From Bradyrhizobium sp. CCBAU 53421 (GTDB taxonomy: Bacteria > Pseudomonadota > Alphaproteobacteria > Rhizobiales > Xanthobacteraceae): a stretch of DNA of 64,000 nt. The first letter of the stretch is position 1; each line of letters opens with the position of its first letter. The translations under genes and the position numbers were made by a program. The notes beneath the pieces were generated by a model, which was not told the DNA's origin, ran no database searches, and saw only the letters and a program-made list of their open reading frames with translations. The stretch spans positions 2,542,001 through 2,606,000 of the forward strand of contig NZ_CP030047.1 in the NCBI RefSeq assembly GCF_015291625.1. Reading direction: 5' to 3'. This document shows positions 27,656-36,619 of this stretch, piece by piece.

Positions 27656-28765
27656 TTGAAGCCGTCTGCGAATGCCGGAGGAGGACAAACGGCGGTCCAT
27701 TTCGACGCCGTGACCAAGCGATTTGACGATGTCATGGCCCTGAACGACGTTACGCTCGGCGTTGGCCGCAGCGAGTTCGTGACGCTGCTCGGTCCATCAG
27801 GATGCGGCAAGACCACGCTGCTCAAGCTGGCTGCGGGCTTCCTGGGGGCGGACGGCGGTTCGATTTCGATCGAAGGCAAGCGCGTGAATGACATTCCGAC
27901 CTATCAGCGCGGCATCGGCATGATGTTTCAGAACTACGCGCTGTTTCCGCACATGAGCGTGGCGGATAATGTTGCCTACGGCCTGAAGACGCGGCGTGTT
28001 CCCAGGGCAGAGCGGGACAAGCGCGTCGCCGAAGCGCTGGCGCTGGTCAAGCTGACGGGCATGGAGAACCGCAAGCCTCGGCAATTGTCCGGTGGCCAGC
28101 AGCAGCGCGTTGCGCTCGCGCGGGCCCTCGTCATCAATCCGACCGTCCTGCTGCTCGATGAGCCGTTCTCGGCGCTGGATAAGAGCCTGCGAACTTCGAT
28201 GCAGGTGGAGCTGCGGGAGATCCAGCGCAAGCTGGGCCTGACCACGATTTTCGTGACGCATGACCAAGGCGAGGCCTTGAGCATGTCCGATCGTGTGGCT
28301 GTCATGTCCGAGGGCCGTATCAGGCAACTCGGAAGCCCTGTCGACGTCTATCGCAGCCCGGCGGACCCGTTTGTGGCCAGCTTTGTCGGCGACAACAACA
28401 GGCTGCGCGGCCAGCTTGTGAGCATGCAGGCCAGCCAGGCGATCGTCGCGCTCGGCGATGCGTTGGTGAAGGTGCCGGGCGAAAGCCTTTCCGGGCTGGA
28501 GAAATCAGCCGCGGTTGACCTCTTCGTCCGCCCCGAGCAGTTCAGCGTCGTGGCGCCCGAGGAGCCGTGCGCCATCAAGGGCAGCGTTGTGGCCCAGATC
28601 TACCAGGGTGGCCACGTCGATCTTCAGATCGAGTGCTCAGGAGGCGCCGGGGACCGGTTGCTGGTGCGATCCCCAGGCGAGCAGGCTGTTCTGCGTTGGC
28701 CAATGGGGGCACCCGTCGGCATTGCCGTTCAAGCAGATCGGTGCTCTGCATTTCCCGCAGCCTGA
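27656..28765 (+). CDS. ABC transporter ATPase, PotA-like
   Basis: A 369-residue ATPase. It has Walker A GPSGCGKTT, Q-loop MFQNYALFPHM, signature LSGGQQQRVALARAL, Walker B LLLDEPFSALD and H-loop THDQGEALSM. A C-terminal TOBE domain follows (about 285-365). The best start is TTG 27656, with GGGAG eight bases upstream. A rare TTG start may keep ATPase production low. Confidence 0.9.
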   Translation: MKPSANAGGGQTAVHFDAVTKRFDDVMALNDVTLGVGRSEFVTLLGPSGCGKTTLLKLAAGFLGADGGSISIEGKRVNDIPTYQRGIGMMFQNYALFPHMSVADNVAYGLKTRRVPRAERDKRVAEALALVKLTGMENRKPRQLSGGQQQRVALARALVINPTVLLLDEPFSALDKSLRTSMQVELREIQRKLGLTTIFVTHDQGEALSMSDRVAVMSEGRIRQLGSPVDVYRSPADPFVASFVGDNNRLRGQLVSMQASQAIVALGDALVKVPGESLSGLEKSAAVDLFVRPEQFSVVAPEEPCAIKGSVVAQIYQGGHVDLQIECSGGAGDRLLVRSPGEQAVLRWPMGAPVGIAVQADRCSAFPAA

Positions 28766-28918
28766 TCGCAATCGTCTTTCGCGGCGGCGTGAGGGTGGAG
28801 GAATCAGCTTGCGGTATATTGTGAGGCTTGGTCTGGTGGCGCCTGCCTCGCTGCCTCCCGCGGCGTCGTTGGCACCGCTGTCACCTGGTATCTGGTCACG
28901 CAACTCCGGAGAGAATGC

Positions 28919-29479
28919 TTGAGCGAGCCCCAATCGATCACAGCAGCCGAGGCGATCAGCACGTACATCGAGGCGAAGGACCGAAACCGGCCCCAGCTGA
29001 TGGAGCAGGCATTCGTGCAGGACTGCGAGCTTCAGATGCAGCTCCTGACCGACGCAATCTCTTTTCCAAGCTCCGCTCACGGATTGGAGAGCGTCACCGA
29101 GGTTCTCGTACGGAGCTTCGGATTGCAGTATGAGAATGTGCGCACCTTCTGCCTCTCACGCCCTGACGCCGATCGCATTCCGCGGTTTCAATGCGACTGG
29201 CTGGTGGGGATGTCGAACAGGTCCGATGGCGACGTGCGCGTCGGTTGCGGTGAATACACCTGGGATTTTGACGCCACCGGAGACGGTCGCGTCAAGCGGT
29301 TGCTCATCAAGATCGAATTCATGTGCGTGCTGCCGGCTGTCCATCAGGCGCCTATCCTGCAGCGGCTTTCAGCCATCCCGTATCCCTGGACTTCATACGG
29401 TGAGGCGCGCACAGGTTTGCCTTCGATCGATGCCTTGACGCCGATTGCTCAATTCCTCCAGCGGAAGCTGCACAACTGA
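28919..29479 (+). CDS. NTF2/SnoaL-like protein of unknown function
   Basis: A 186-residue protein probably adopting the SnoaL/NTF2 cone fold. It begins ITAAEAISTYIEAKDRNRPQ, and the middle strands run CGEYTWDFDATGDGRVKRLLIKIEFM. The start is TTG 28919, directly after GAGAATGC. It follows the PotA-like gene by 153 bases and may end that operon. Such folds include small lyases, isomerases and dioxygenase beta subunits. No catalytic set can be assigned. Confidence 0.65.
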   Translation: MSEPQSITAAEAISTYIEAKDRNRPQLMEQAFVQDCELQMQLLTDAISFPSSAHGLESVTEVLVRSFGLQYENVRTFCLSRPDADRIPRFQCDWLVGMSNRSDGDVRVGCGEYTWDFDATGDGRVKRLLIKIEFMCVLPAVHQAPILQRLSAIPYPWTSYGEARTGLPSIDALTPIAQFLQRKLHN

Positions 29480-29896
29480 CGGGCCGTTGAACGCTGCAGG
29501 GCGGCCTATTGATTTCAGGCTTCGATGGCGAAAGCACGCCCGGTCTCGCGCGAGCTAGGGGCTCCGGTCGATTTGGCCCGACTCGGCTCATGTCAGAGCT
29601 GATGCGCCTCGCAGCGGGGCATCATCGCCTCCCGTGAATAGTGTGCTGCGCCTCTACGGCGACGATTTACTGCTGCACGCACCAGGGGGCCGATGCAGCG
29701 ACGCGACGCCGGAGAGTTCGGCGTCTTCCGGACATGCAGTCCCTTATATAATCAGTATATATCCTTATAAGCCTTCGCTGTTTGCCGGTGACCTACTAAA
29801 CAGGGCGGTTGAATGATGGAAATATCTCTGGATTCTTCGGGCTTTTTGATTTGCTTCCCCAGAAGGGAGGCTCTGTCTTGCGTTGTCTAAAAAAGG
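29480..29896. other. 417-base intergenic region before the pyridine cluster
   Basis: No gene is visible. It holds one copy of the putative MarR operator (29751-29762) embedded in an AT-rich inverted stretch (CTTATATAATC ... CCTTATAAG). At its end is the promoter of the Rieske operon. Confidence 0.6.
29751..29762 (-). promoter_or_regulatory. Putative MarR operator, copy 1
   Basis: ATCAGTATATAT, on the reverse strand ATATATACTGAT. This differs by one base from the copies at 29897 and 37813. It lies about 150 bases upstream of the Rieske operon -10 box, a distance suited to an auxiliary operator. Confidence 0.55.
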
Positions 29897-29908
29897 ATGT
29901 ATACTGAT
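29878..29908 (+). promoter_or_regulatory. Promoter and overlapping MarR operator of the Rieske operon
   Basis: A -35 box TTGCGT (29878-29883) and -10 box TATACT (29900-29905) are separated by 16 bases. The 12-base element ATGTATACTGAT (29897-29908) covers the -10 box, so a bound repressor would block the polymerase. Transcription would begin near 29912, downstream of an in-frame ATG at 29897, which therefore cannot be the true start. Confidence 0.65.
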
Positions 29909-29938
29909 GAAAATTCAAGGATGGTTCCGAGGCGCGGG

Positions 29939-32791
29939 ATGGCTTGGCGAAAAGCAATTGCTGTGGACGAGCTGAAGCCGAACGGCGTCAAGCGCGTCGA
30001 GATCGACGGCAAGCCTGTCGCGCTTTATCTGCTTGATGGCGAGGTCTTCGCCACGCATGGCATATGCACGCATGCGCTCGCGTTCCTTGCCGATGGATTC
30101 GTTGATGGCGGCACGATCGAATGTCCGCTGCACCAGGGCGTCTTCGATATCAGATCGGGAAAGGCGCTCTGCTCGCCGGTCACGCGGGATCTTGAGACCT
30201 ACACGGTCAAGGTCAGGGATGGCGAGGTATTTGTCGATCTCGATGGAGGTGAGAAGGCCGCGCTCAAGGATCAGGCGGGGGTCTGCACCGAGAAGGGATC
30301 GCCATCCCGTGGGGCAGTCGTCGTCGTGGGCGCCGGTCAGGCGGCTGCAGTGGCGATTCGCAGCATGCGGGCCAGTGGCTTCGCCGGCGCGATAGATCTC
30401 GTCGGAAGGGAGGGGCACCTGCCGTACGAGCGTCCACCGCTTTCAAAGGATATTCTGCTTGGAAAAGCCTCGATCGAGTCCTGCCGACGGCTGACCGACG
30501 GCGATGTGGCTTCCCTCGACGTCAAGACGCATCTCGGGTGCTCCGTTACCCGGATCGATCCAGCAGCAAGGATCGCGTTCCTGAGTAACGAGACTGAGCT
30601 TCGATATGATGCGCTTCTGCTGGCGACCGGTGGCGTTCCGCGGCGCCTTTCCATTGCCGGCGCCGATCTGCCGGGTGTGCACTATTTGCGTACGGTCGAG
30701 GATGCCAATGCCATCAGGCAATCGCTTGCAACAGCGAAGTGTCTCGTCGTCATCGGCGGCGGATTCATTGGTCTTGAACTTGCGTCGGTCGCGGCGACAC
30801 TCGGGGTCGTCACCGTTCTCCTCGAGCGCGAGACCGAACTGATGGCCCGCGTGCTGCCGCCATCGCTGGGGCGCAGCTTTCGCGCGCTTGCCGAGCGCCA
30901 TGGCGTCTCCGTTTCGCGGGGCGTGCAGGTCCGGGATATCCGCCGCGACGGAGAGGGTCTGGTGGTCAATACCTCCGCAGGCGCTTTCGCTGCAGACACC
31001 ATTTGCGTAGGTGTCGGGTTGGCTCCCGAGACGGAATTGGCGGCCGCGGCCGGCTGCGCGGTGGATGGCGGGATCGTTGTCGACGCAGAGCAAAGGACGA
31101 GCATCGCGGGAATCTGGGCGGCGGGCGACTGCGCGCTGCATGGCCGCCCTGTCAGGGGGCGCTCCCGCCGTTTTGAGAGTTGGCACAATGCGGAGCAGCA
31201 AGGTGCAGCCGCAGGGCAATCGATTGCAGGGGCGCCGCCGAGCGCGGATGCGCAGGCTCCCTGGTTCTGGACCGACCAGTTTGGTCTGAACATCCAGATA
31301 CTCGGGGTCTCGTCACCGGGTGACAAGGTCGCGCTCACCGGCCGCGACGGCGAACCTGGCGCCGTCTACCGCACGATTGATCCGAACACCGGACGGCTTA
31401 CCAGCGTGGTCGCGTTTTCCGATCCTGCCGCCATACGGCAGGCGCGCAAGGACCTCGAAAACCCTGACATGTTCGATATCGCCAAGGCTTCCGCTGTTCT
31501 GCTTACCAGTGACGGCAAAGAGGAGAATACCCAGGTGGTGAATGAAAGCTCGGTGACGACGACGTCGAAGCAGTACGTCTGGCCATCCGAGGGGCTCACC
31601 AGGGTGCCTGATTGGGTCTACACGGACGACTTCATCTACCGGCGCGAAGTCGAAAAGATATTTCACGGGCGAACCTGGAATTACGTCGCGCTGGAGAGCG
31701 AGATTCCCGAAATTGGAGACTTCATCCGTTCCAATGTGGGACCGACGCCCGTGGTGGTATCGCGCGCCGAGGACGGTTCGATCAACGTCTTCGAGAATCG
31801 CTGTGCGCATCGCGCGGCCGAGTTCTGTCGCGAACTGAGCGGCAATGCCAAGGAATTCGTCTGTCCCTATCATCAGTGGTCCTATGACCTGAAGGGCAAT
31901 TTGGCCGGAGTGCCGTTCCGCCGAGGGGTCGACGGCAAGGGCGGAATGCCGCGCGACTTCAAGAATGCCGACCACGGGCTCAGGCAGCTCAAAGTCACGA
32001 CCCATCGTGGTGTCGTGTTCGCCTCGTACTGCGACGACATGGAGCCGTTGGCCGAATATCTCGGACCGGAAATTCTCCGCGAGTTCGAGGCGACCTTCGA
32101 CGGGCGCAAACCCAAGGTGCTCGGTCATTATCGCCACAGCCTTCCGGGAAACTGGAAGCTCTATCACGAGAACCTCAAGGACCCGTATCACGCAACGCTG
32201 CTGCATACGTTCCTGGTGACGTTCGGCCTGCTGGTGGCCGGCAACAAGTCGTCCATGATCGCCGACCCATCCGGCCGGCATGGTGTGATGGCATCGGCAA
32301 AGTCGGACGTCAGCAAGCTCGACAACAACACCAAGAAGGAGATGCGCGCCTACAAGGAGGGCATGCAGCTCGAGGAGCCGCGCTTCATGGACTTCGTCAA
32401 TGAGTTCGACAGTCCCTGGTCCGTCACCATGACGACGATCTGGCCCAATCTCATCGTGCAACGGGAGATGAACACGCTGGGTGTCCGTCAGATCGTTCCG
32501 ACCGGGCCGAACGAGTTCATCATGAAGTGGACCATGTTCGGCTTCGAGGGTGACGACGAGGAAATGACCCGCCATCGGTTGCGGCAGGGCAATCTGATGG
32601 GGCCGGCAGGCTTCCTTGGCCTCGAAGACAACGAAGCCATCAAGTTTGTGCAGGACGGTATGCTCGCGGTTCCCGACGGCCAACATGTGGTCGAACTGGA
32701 TCCCGGGGTTATCGGCACCGCAGACACCTTGATTTCCGAGGCGTCGATACGCGCGATGTATCAGCATTGGCGCAGCGCGATGGACCTCTAA
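29939..32791 (+). CDS. Self-sufficient Rieske ring hydroxylase: ferredoxin - ferredoxin reductase - oxygenase alpha fusion
   Basis: A 950-residue chain carrying three normally separate proteins. Residues 1-105 are a Rieske ferredoxin (CTH and CPLHQG). Residues about 126-520 are a FAD/NAD ferredoxin reductase (GAGQAA, YERPPLSKD, GGGFIGLE, GIWAAGDC). Residues about 540-950 are a Rieske oxygenase alpha subunit (CAHRA ... CPYHQWSYD near 622, and the iron site NLKDPYHATLLH near 745-756). ATG 29939 is chosen because GAGG precedes it and upstream ATGs lie in or near the promoter. In-frame AGGAG at 31521 with GTG at 31535, between reductase and oxygenase, could also yield a free alpha subunit. From context it is the likely 6-hydroxypicolinate 3-monooxygenase. 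Confidence 0.88.
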   Translation: MAWRKAIAVDELKPNGVKRVEIDGKPVALYLLDGEVFATHGICTHALAFLADGFVDGGTIECPLHQGVFDIRSGKALCSPVTRDLETYTVKVRDGEVFVDLDGGEKAALKDQAGVCTEKGSPSRGAVVVVGAGQAAAVAIRSMRASGFAGAIDLVGREGHLPYERPPLSKDILLGKASIESCRRLTDGDVASLDVKTHLGCSVTRIDPAARIAFLSNETELRYDALLLATGGVPRRLSIAGADLPGVHYLRTVEDANAIRQSLATAKCLVVIGGGFIGLELASVAATLGVVTVLLERETELMARVLPPSLGRSFRALAERHGVSVSRGVQVRDIRRDGEGLVVNTSAGAFAADTICVGVGLAPETELAAAAGCAVDGGIVVDAEQRTSIAGIWAAGDCALHGRPVRGRSRRFESWHNAEQQGAAAGQSIAGAPPSADAQAPWFWTDQFGLNIQILGVSSPGDKVALTGRDGEPGAVYRTIDPNTGRLTSVVAFSDPAAIRQARKDLENPDMFDIAKASAVLLTSDGKEENTQVVNESSVTTTSKQYVWPSEGLTRVPDWVYTDDFIYRREVEKIFHGRTWNYVALESEIPEIGDFIRSNVGPTPVVVSRAEDGSINVFENRCAHRAAEFCRELSGNAKEFVCPYHQWSYDLKGNLAGVPFRRGVDGKGGMPRDFKNADHGLRQLKVTTHRGVVFASYCDDMEPLAEYLGPEILREFEATFDGRKPKVLGHYRHSLPGNWKLYHENLKDPYHATLLHTFLVTFGLLVAGNKSSMIADPSGRHGVMASAKSDVSKLDNNTKKEMRAYKEGMQLEEPRFMDFVNEFDSPWSVTMTTIWPNLIVQREMNTLGVRQIVPTGPNEFIMKWTMFGFEGDDEEMTRHRLRQGNLMGPAGFLGLEDNEAIKFVQDGMLAVPDGQHVVELDPGVIGTADTLISEASIRAMYQHWRSAMDL

Positions 32792-32811
32792 CGAGAGATA
32801 CGGGCATTCAG

Positions 32812-33324
32812 ATGTTGGCCACCGATCCGACCTACACGGCGCAAATTCATCAATTGCTGCTTCGGAATGCAATCGAGCAGTTCAACTGCCAGTACGCGGC
32901 CGCCCTCGACGAGCAGCGGCTCTCGGACTGGAGCGAGATGTTCACGCCGGACGCCAGCTACGTCGTTTTGTCGCGCGAGAATGAAGATCGCGGCCACCCG
33001 GTCGGTCTGATCTATTGCGAGAATAGGGGCATGATTCGCGATCGGGCGTTCGCACTGGAAAAGACCGCCATGTTCGCGCCGCGGTACCTTCGTCATTTGA
33101 TCAGCAATTTGCAGTTGCTCGGCGAAGATGAGCACGGAGACATCGAGGCCCGGGCGAACTATGTCGTCTTGCAGGTCTTGTTCGATCGTCCCGATGCGAC
33201 CATTCATCAGGTCGGCACCTATCACGACGTGTTTCGGCATTCCGACGGCGGCCTCAAGCTCAAGCAGCGCCGCTGCGTTTACGATAACCTGCTCGTCCCC
33301 AACGCGCTTTGCATTCCGGTGTAG
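32812..33324 (+). CDS. Aromatic-ring-hydroxylating oxygenase beta subunit
   Basis: A 170-residue NTF2-like small subunit that builds the alpha3beta3 oxygenase. It starts MLATDPTYTAQIHQLLL and has the usual RNAIEQFNCQYAAALDEQRLSDWSEMFTPDASYVV. The ATG 32812 lies 20 bases after the alpha stop; the open frame starting at 32767 overlaps alpha and is less likely. With the fusion protein it replaces four separate components by two genes. Confidence 0.9.
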   Translation: MLATDPTYTAQIHQLLLRNAIEQFNCQYAAALDEQRLSDWSEMFTPDASYVVLSRENEDRGHPVGLIYCENRGMIRDRAFALEKTAMFAPRYLRHLISNLQLLGEDEHGDIEARANYVVLQVLFDRPDATIHQVGTYHDVFRHSDGGLKLKQRRCVYDNLLVPNALCIPV

Positions 33325-33404
33325 AGCCGCTTGCGATCAGGGGACAATCGCTGTGAGCTTCGTGACGTTAGGAACGTTTTGGCAGAGCGCATGAGAGGAT
33401 CATC

Positions 33405-35783
33405 ATGAGCAGCGGCGTGGCGGTCGGCGAAGGTATCGGGGCGCGAACGCGGCGCAAGGAGGACGCCCGGCACTTGCGCGGCCGCGGCCGGTTCGTCGGT
33501 GACATCCAGATGCCTGGGCTGCGGGAAGTGGCTTTCCTGCGCAGTCCAGTGGCGCATGCGAATATCCTGTCGAAGACAAAATCGCCCGATCACGCCGTCG
33601 ATACCTTCTTCTCCGAAGATCTCGCCGGAGTCGCGCCGATCGTGACGCGATCCTCGATTCCCGGCTACAAGGTCTCGCAATATCCGATCCTGGCCACCGA
33701 CAAGGTGCGCTTCGTCGGCGAACCCGTTGCCATGTGCGTGGCAAAAAATCGCGCGATCGCGGAAGATTTGATCGAGCAGGTCGAGATCGGCTACGACGAA
33801 CTGCCGGCCATCGCCTCTTGCGCGGGCGGTCGCCGGGACAACGCCGAACTTCTGCACCCGGAGTGGGGCGACAACCTGTTCCTGGAGACTTTCTTCGACA
33901 GCGGCGTCGACGAGGTCATCGCCCGAGCGCCGATCTCGGTCGAGCTCGAGATGTCATGCGCGCGGCAGACGATGCATCCCATGGAAGGCAAGGGCGTGCT
34001 GGCCTGGTGGGATGATCGCGCCGATCAGCTCGTGGTGCACACCTCCACCCAGGTGCCGCATTTGATCCGCGCCGGGCTCGCCGAGTGTCTCGGGATCGCG
34101 CAGGCGCAAATCAGGGTCGCGCCGCCGGACGTCGGAGGCGGCTTCGGCTACAAGTGCCTGTTGCAGCCGGAGGAGGTTGCCGTCGCCTGGCTGGCTGCAA
34201 CCTTCAGGAAGCCATTCCGCTGGACCGAGGATCGCAGGGAGCACCTCGTCGCCGGCGCAAACGCGCGGCAGCACGAATACCATGTCAAAGCCTATGCCGA
34301 TGCGAAGGGGCGGCTTCTCGCGCTGGATGCGGAAGTGTCCGTCGACACCGGCGCGTACTCGGTATGGCCGTTCACGGCCTGCCTGGAAGCTGCGCAGGCC
34401 GGTGGAAACCTCCCCGGTCCATATCATCTGGCTGCCTATCGGTGCCGCACCTATTCGGTTGCGACCAACAAGCCGCCCTTCGCGCCCTATCGCGGTGTTG
34501 CGCGGCCGGGCGTCTGCTTCGCGATGGAGCAGGTCATTGACGCGATCGCGCAGAAGGTCGGCCGGGAAGCGTGGGAGGTCCGCCGGGACAATCTGGTGCC
34601 GGCTTCGGCGATGCCGTACACCAACATCACGAACAAGCATTACGACTCCGGTGACTACCCCGAGGCGCTCGTTGCCGCCAAGAACATGATCGGTCTCGAG
34701 GCATTCCGCGCAGGACCCAGGCGTGACGACAAGGGACGTTACCTCGGCATCGGGTTTGCCAGCTTCACCGAGCAGTCCGCGCACGGCACCAAGGTGTTTG
34801 CATCCTGGGGATTGCCGCTGGTGCCGGGGTTCGATCAGGCGCATGTGAAGCTGACGCCGGATGGCGCACTGGAGGTTGCCGCAGGCATCCATACGATTGG
34901 GCAGGGTTTGGAAACGACGCTGGCGCAGATTGCGCACGAGCAGACCGGCGTTCCGCTCAAGCATATCCGGGTCACGCTCGGCGACACGGCGATGACCCCG
35001 TTCTCAACCGGTGCCTACGCATCGCGCGGGATCGTGATGTCGGGCGGCGCGGTCTCGCGGGCCGCCGAGGTCGTTGCGGGCCGGATCAAGTCAATCGCTG
35101 CCCATCTGCTGCAAGTCGAGCCGGCCGCCGTCGGATTTGCCGAGGGACGGATCTTTGCGGCCAATGCCAGTGTCTCTTATGAAGATGTCGGACGCGCCTG
35201 GTATCTTCGGCCGGACCAGCTTCCCGAGACCGTGAACACGGCGGGCCTCGAGGCGACCGAAGGCTACAAGCCCGACGTCGATACGGGCGTGTTTTCCTAC
35301 GCCACGCACGCCGTTCGGCTCGCGGTCGACGCCGAGACCGGTCTTGTCGAGATCCTCGACTATGCGATCGTCGAGGACTGTGGACGCATGGTCAATCCGA
35401 TGATTGTCGAGGGGCAGACCTATGGAGGGGCCGCGCAGGGTATCGGCACCGCGCTGTTCGAAGAGAGCCCGTACGACGACAACGCTCAACCGCTCGCCTC
35501 GACGCTGCTCGATTATATCCTGCCTGGTCCGACCGAGCTGCCCAGCTTTCGCATCGATCATCGCGAGACGCTGTCGCCTTACTCGGCTCACGGGATCAAG
35601 GGCGTCGGCGAGGGCGGGGCGATCGCGCCGCCTGCTGCGGTCGTCAACGCGATCAACGATGCCTTGTCGCCTCTCGGCGCTGCGATACGGCAGGTACCTG
35701 CGAGCCCGCGGCGGATTCGCGAGGCGATTCGGCGCGCGCGTCCATCGCAGGCGACGGGTTCTGAAGCGGGCTTTGCGCGATGA
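33405..35783 (+). CDS. Molybdenum hydroxylase large subunit, probable picolinate (pyridine carboxylate) dehydrogenase
   Basis: A 792-residue catalytic subunit. It opens GARTRRKEDARHLRGRG, has GGGFGYKC, the active-site loop PYRGVAR near residue 361 and GVGEGG with the catalytic Glu near residue 732. It is highly similar in layout to the subunit at 164, including the PYRGVAR loop. In this cluster it most likely hydroxylates picolinate at C6. Assignment rests on the surrounding lower pathway, not on substrate-specific residues. It overlaps the FAD subunit by 4 bases. Confidence 0.88.
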   Translation: MSSGVAVGEGIGARTRRKEDARHLRGRGRFVGDIQMPGLREVAFLRSPVAHANILSKTKSPDHAVDTFFSEDLAGVAPIVTRSSIPGYKVSQYPILATDKVRFVGEPVAMCVAKNRAIAEDLIEQVEIGYDELPAIASCAGGRRDNAELLHPEWGDNLFLETFFDSGVDEVIARAPISVELEMSCARQTMHPMEGKGVLAWWDDRADQLVVHTSTQVPHLIRAGLAECLGIAQAQIRVAPPDVGGGFGYKCLLQPEEVAVAWLAATFRKPFRWTEDRREHLVAGANARQHEYHVKAYADAKGRLLALDAEVSVDTGAYSVWPFTACLEAAQAGGNLPGPYHLAAYRCRTYSVATNKPPFAPYRGVARPGVCFAMEQVIDAIAQKVGREAWEVRRDNLVPASAMPYTNITNKHYDSGDYPEALVAAKNMIGLEAFRAGPRRDDKGRYLGIGFASFTEQSAHGTKVFASWGLPLVPGFDQAHVKLTPDGALEVAAGIHTIGQGLETTLAQIAHEQTGVPLKHIRVTLGDTAMTPFSTGAYASRGIVMSGGAVSRAAEVVAGRIKSIAAHLLQVEPAAVGFAEGRIFAANASVSYEDVGRAWYLRPDQLPETVNTAGLEATEGYKPDVDTGVFSYATHAVRLAVDAETGLVEILDYAIVEDCGRMVNPMIVEGQTYGGAAQGIGTALFEESPYDDNAQPLASTLLDYILPGPTELPSFRIDHRETLSPYSAHGIKGVGEGGAIAPPAAVVNAINDALSPLGAAIRQVPASPRRIREAIRRARPSQATGSEAGFAR

Positions 35784-36619
35784 AATCGTCGCCTTTCGAG
35801 CTTAAGCATGCACGGACCCTTCGTGAGGCAACCGAGCTCCTCGCCGCGGCCGATGGCAACGCCAAGGTGTTGGCTGGCGGCCAGTCGCTGGTACCGATGT
35901 TGAACCTGCGACTGGCCCGGCCCAAGCTGTTGGTCGACATCAAGCGCGCGTCCGGGTTTCGGGAGCTTGCGGCCGACGACAGGGTGTTCTCGATCGGCGC
36001 CGGATGGACCCACGCCGAGATCGAGGACGGGGTCCTGGAGGATCCGACGCGCGGGCTGCTGCGATCGGTCGCACATGGAATTGCCTACAGGGCGGTGCGC
36101 AATCGCGGCACCATGGGCGGAAGCCTGGCGCATGCCGATCCGGCCGCGGACTGGGTCTCGACGCTGGCGGCACTCGGTGCCACCATCGTCGTCCAGGGCG
36201 GCGGCGAACGGCCGAAGCGCCATGCCGCCGAGAGCTTCGTCGACGGAGCGTTTGCGACCAGGCTCGGCGAGAACGAAGTGATTTCCGCGATCGAGGTGCC
36301 GCGGCTGTCGGCGGATGCATCCTGGGCCTATCACAAGATCTGCCGCAAGACCGGTGAGTTCGCCAATGCGATCGGCGTTGTCGTGCTCGACCTGAAGGCT
36401 GGCCTGCAGCGGGTGCTTGCCGGTGCGACCAGCGGTTCACCGGTGCTGCTGCCGAATACCGCCGCACGTCTAGCCGAAGCGGGGCCGCGTGCGGCATGCG
36501 AGATCGTCGCAGCGGAAATCCGCGACCTTCTGCCGAATCTTGATCTCGACACGCAGGAATTGCACGCGGTCGCCGTTCGCCGGGCTCTGGCGACCTTGGG
36601 GGAGGGGCAGCGCCGATGA
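35780..36619 (+). CDS. Molybdenum hydroxylase FAD-binding subunit (pyridine cluster)
   Basis: A 279-residue FAD subunit with AGGQSLVPMLNLRLARP near residue 32 and NRGTMGGSLAHADPAADW near residues 111-128. The length is identical to the paralog at 2536. It is translationally coupled on both sides by 4-base overlaps. Confidence 0.92.
   Translation: MKSSPFELKHARTLREATELLAAADGNAKVLAGGQSLVPMLNLRLARPKLLVDIKRASGFRELAADDRVFSIGAGWTHAEIEDGVLEDPTRGLLRSVAHGIAYRAVRNRGTMGGSLAHADPAADWVSTLAALGATIVVQGGGERPKRHAAESFVDGAFATRLGENEVISAIEVPRLSADASWAYHKICRKTGEFANAIGVVVLDLKAGLQRVLAGATSGSPVLLPNTAARLAEAGPRAACEIVAAEIRDLLPNLDLDTQELHAVAVRRALATLGEGQRR

Noticed and set aside
29897..29938. ATG 29897 as the start of the Rieske fusion
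   Set aside because: This ATG is part of the operator and overlaps the -10 box; transcription should start near 29912.
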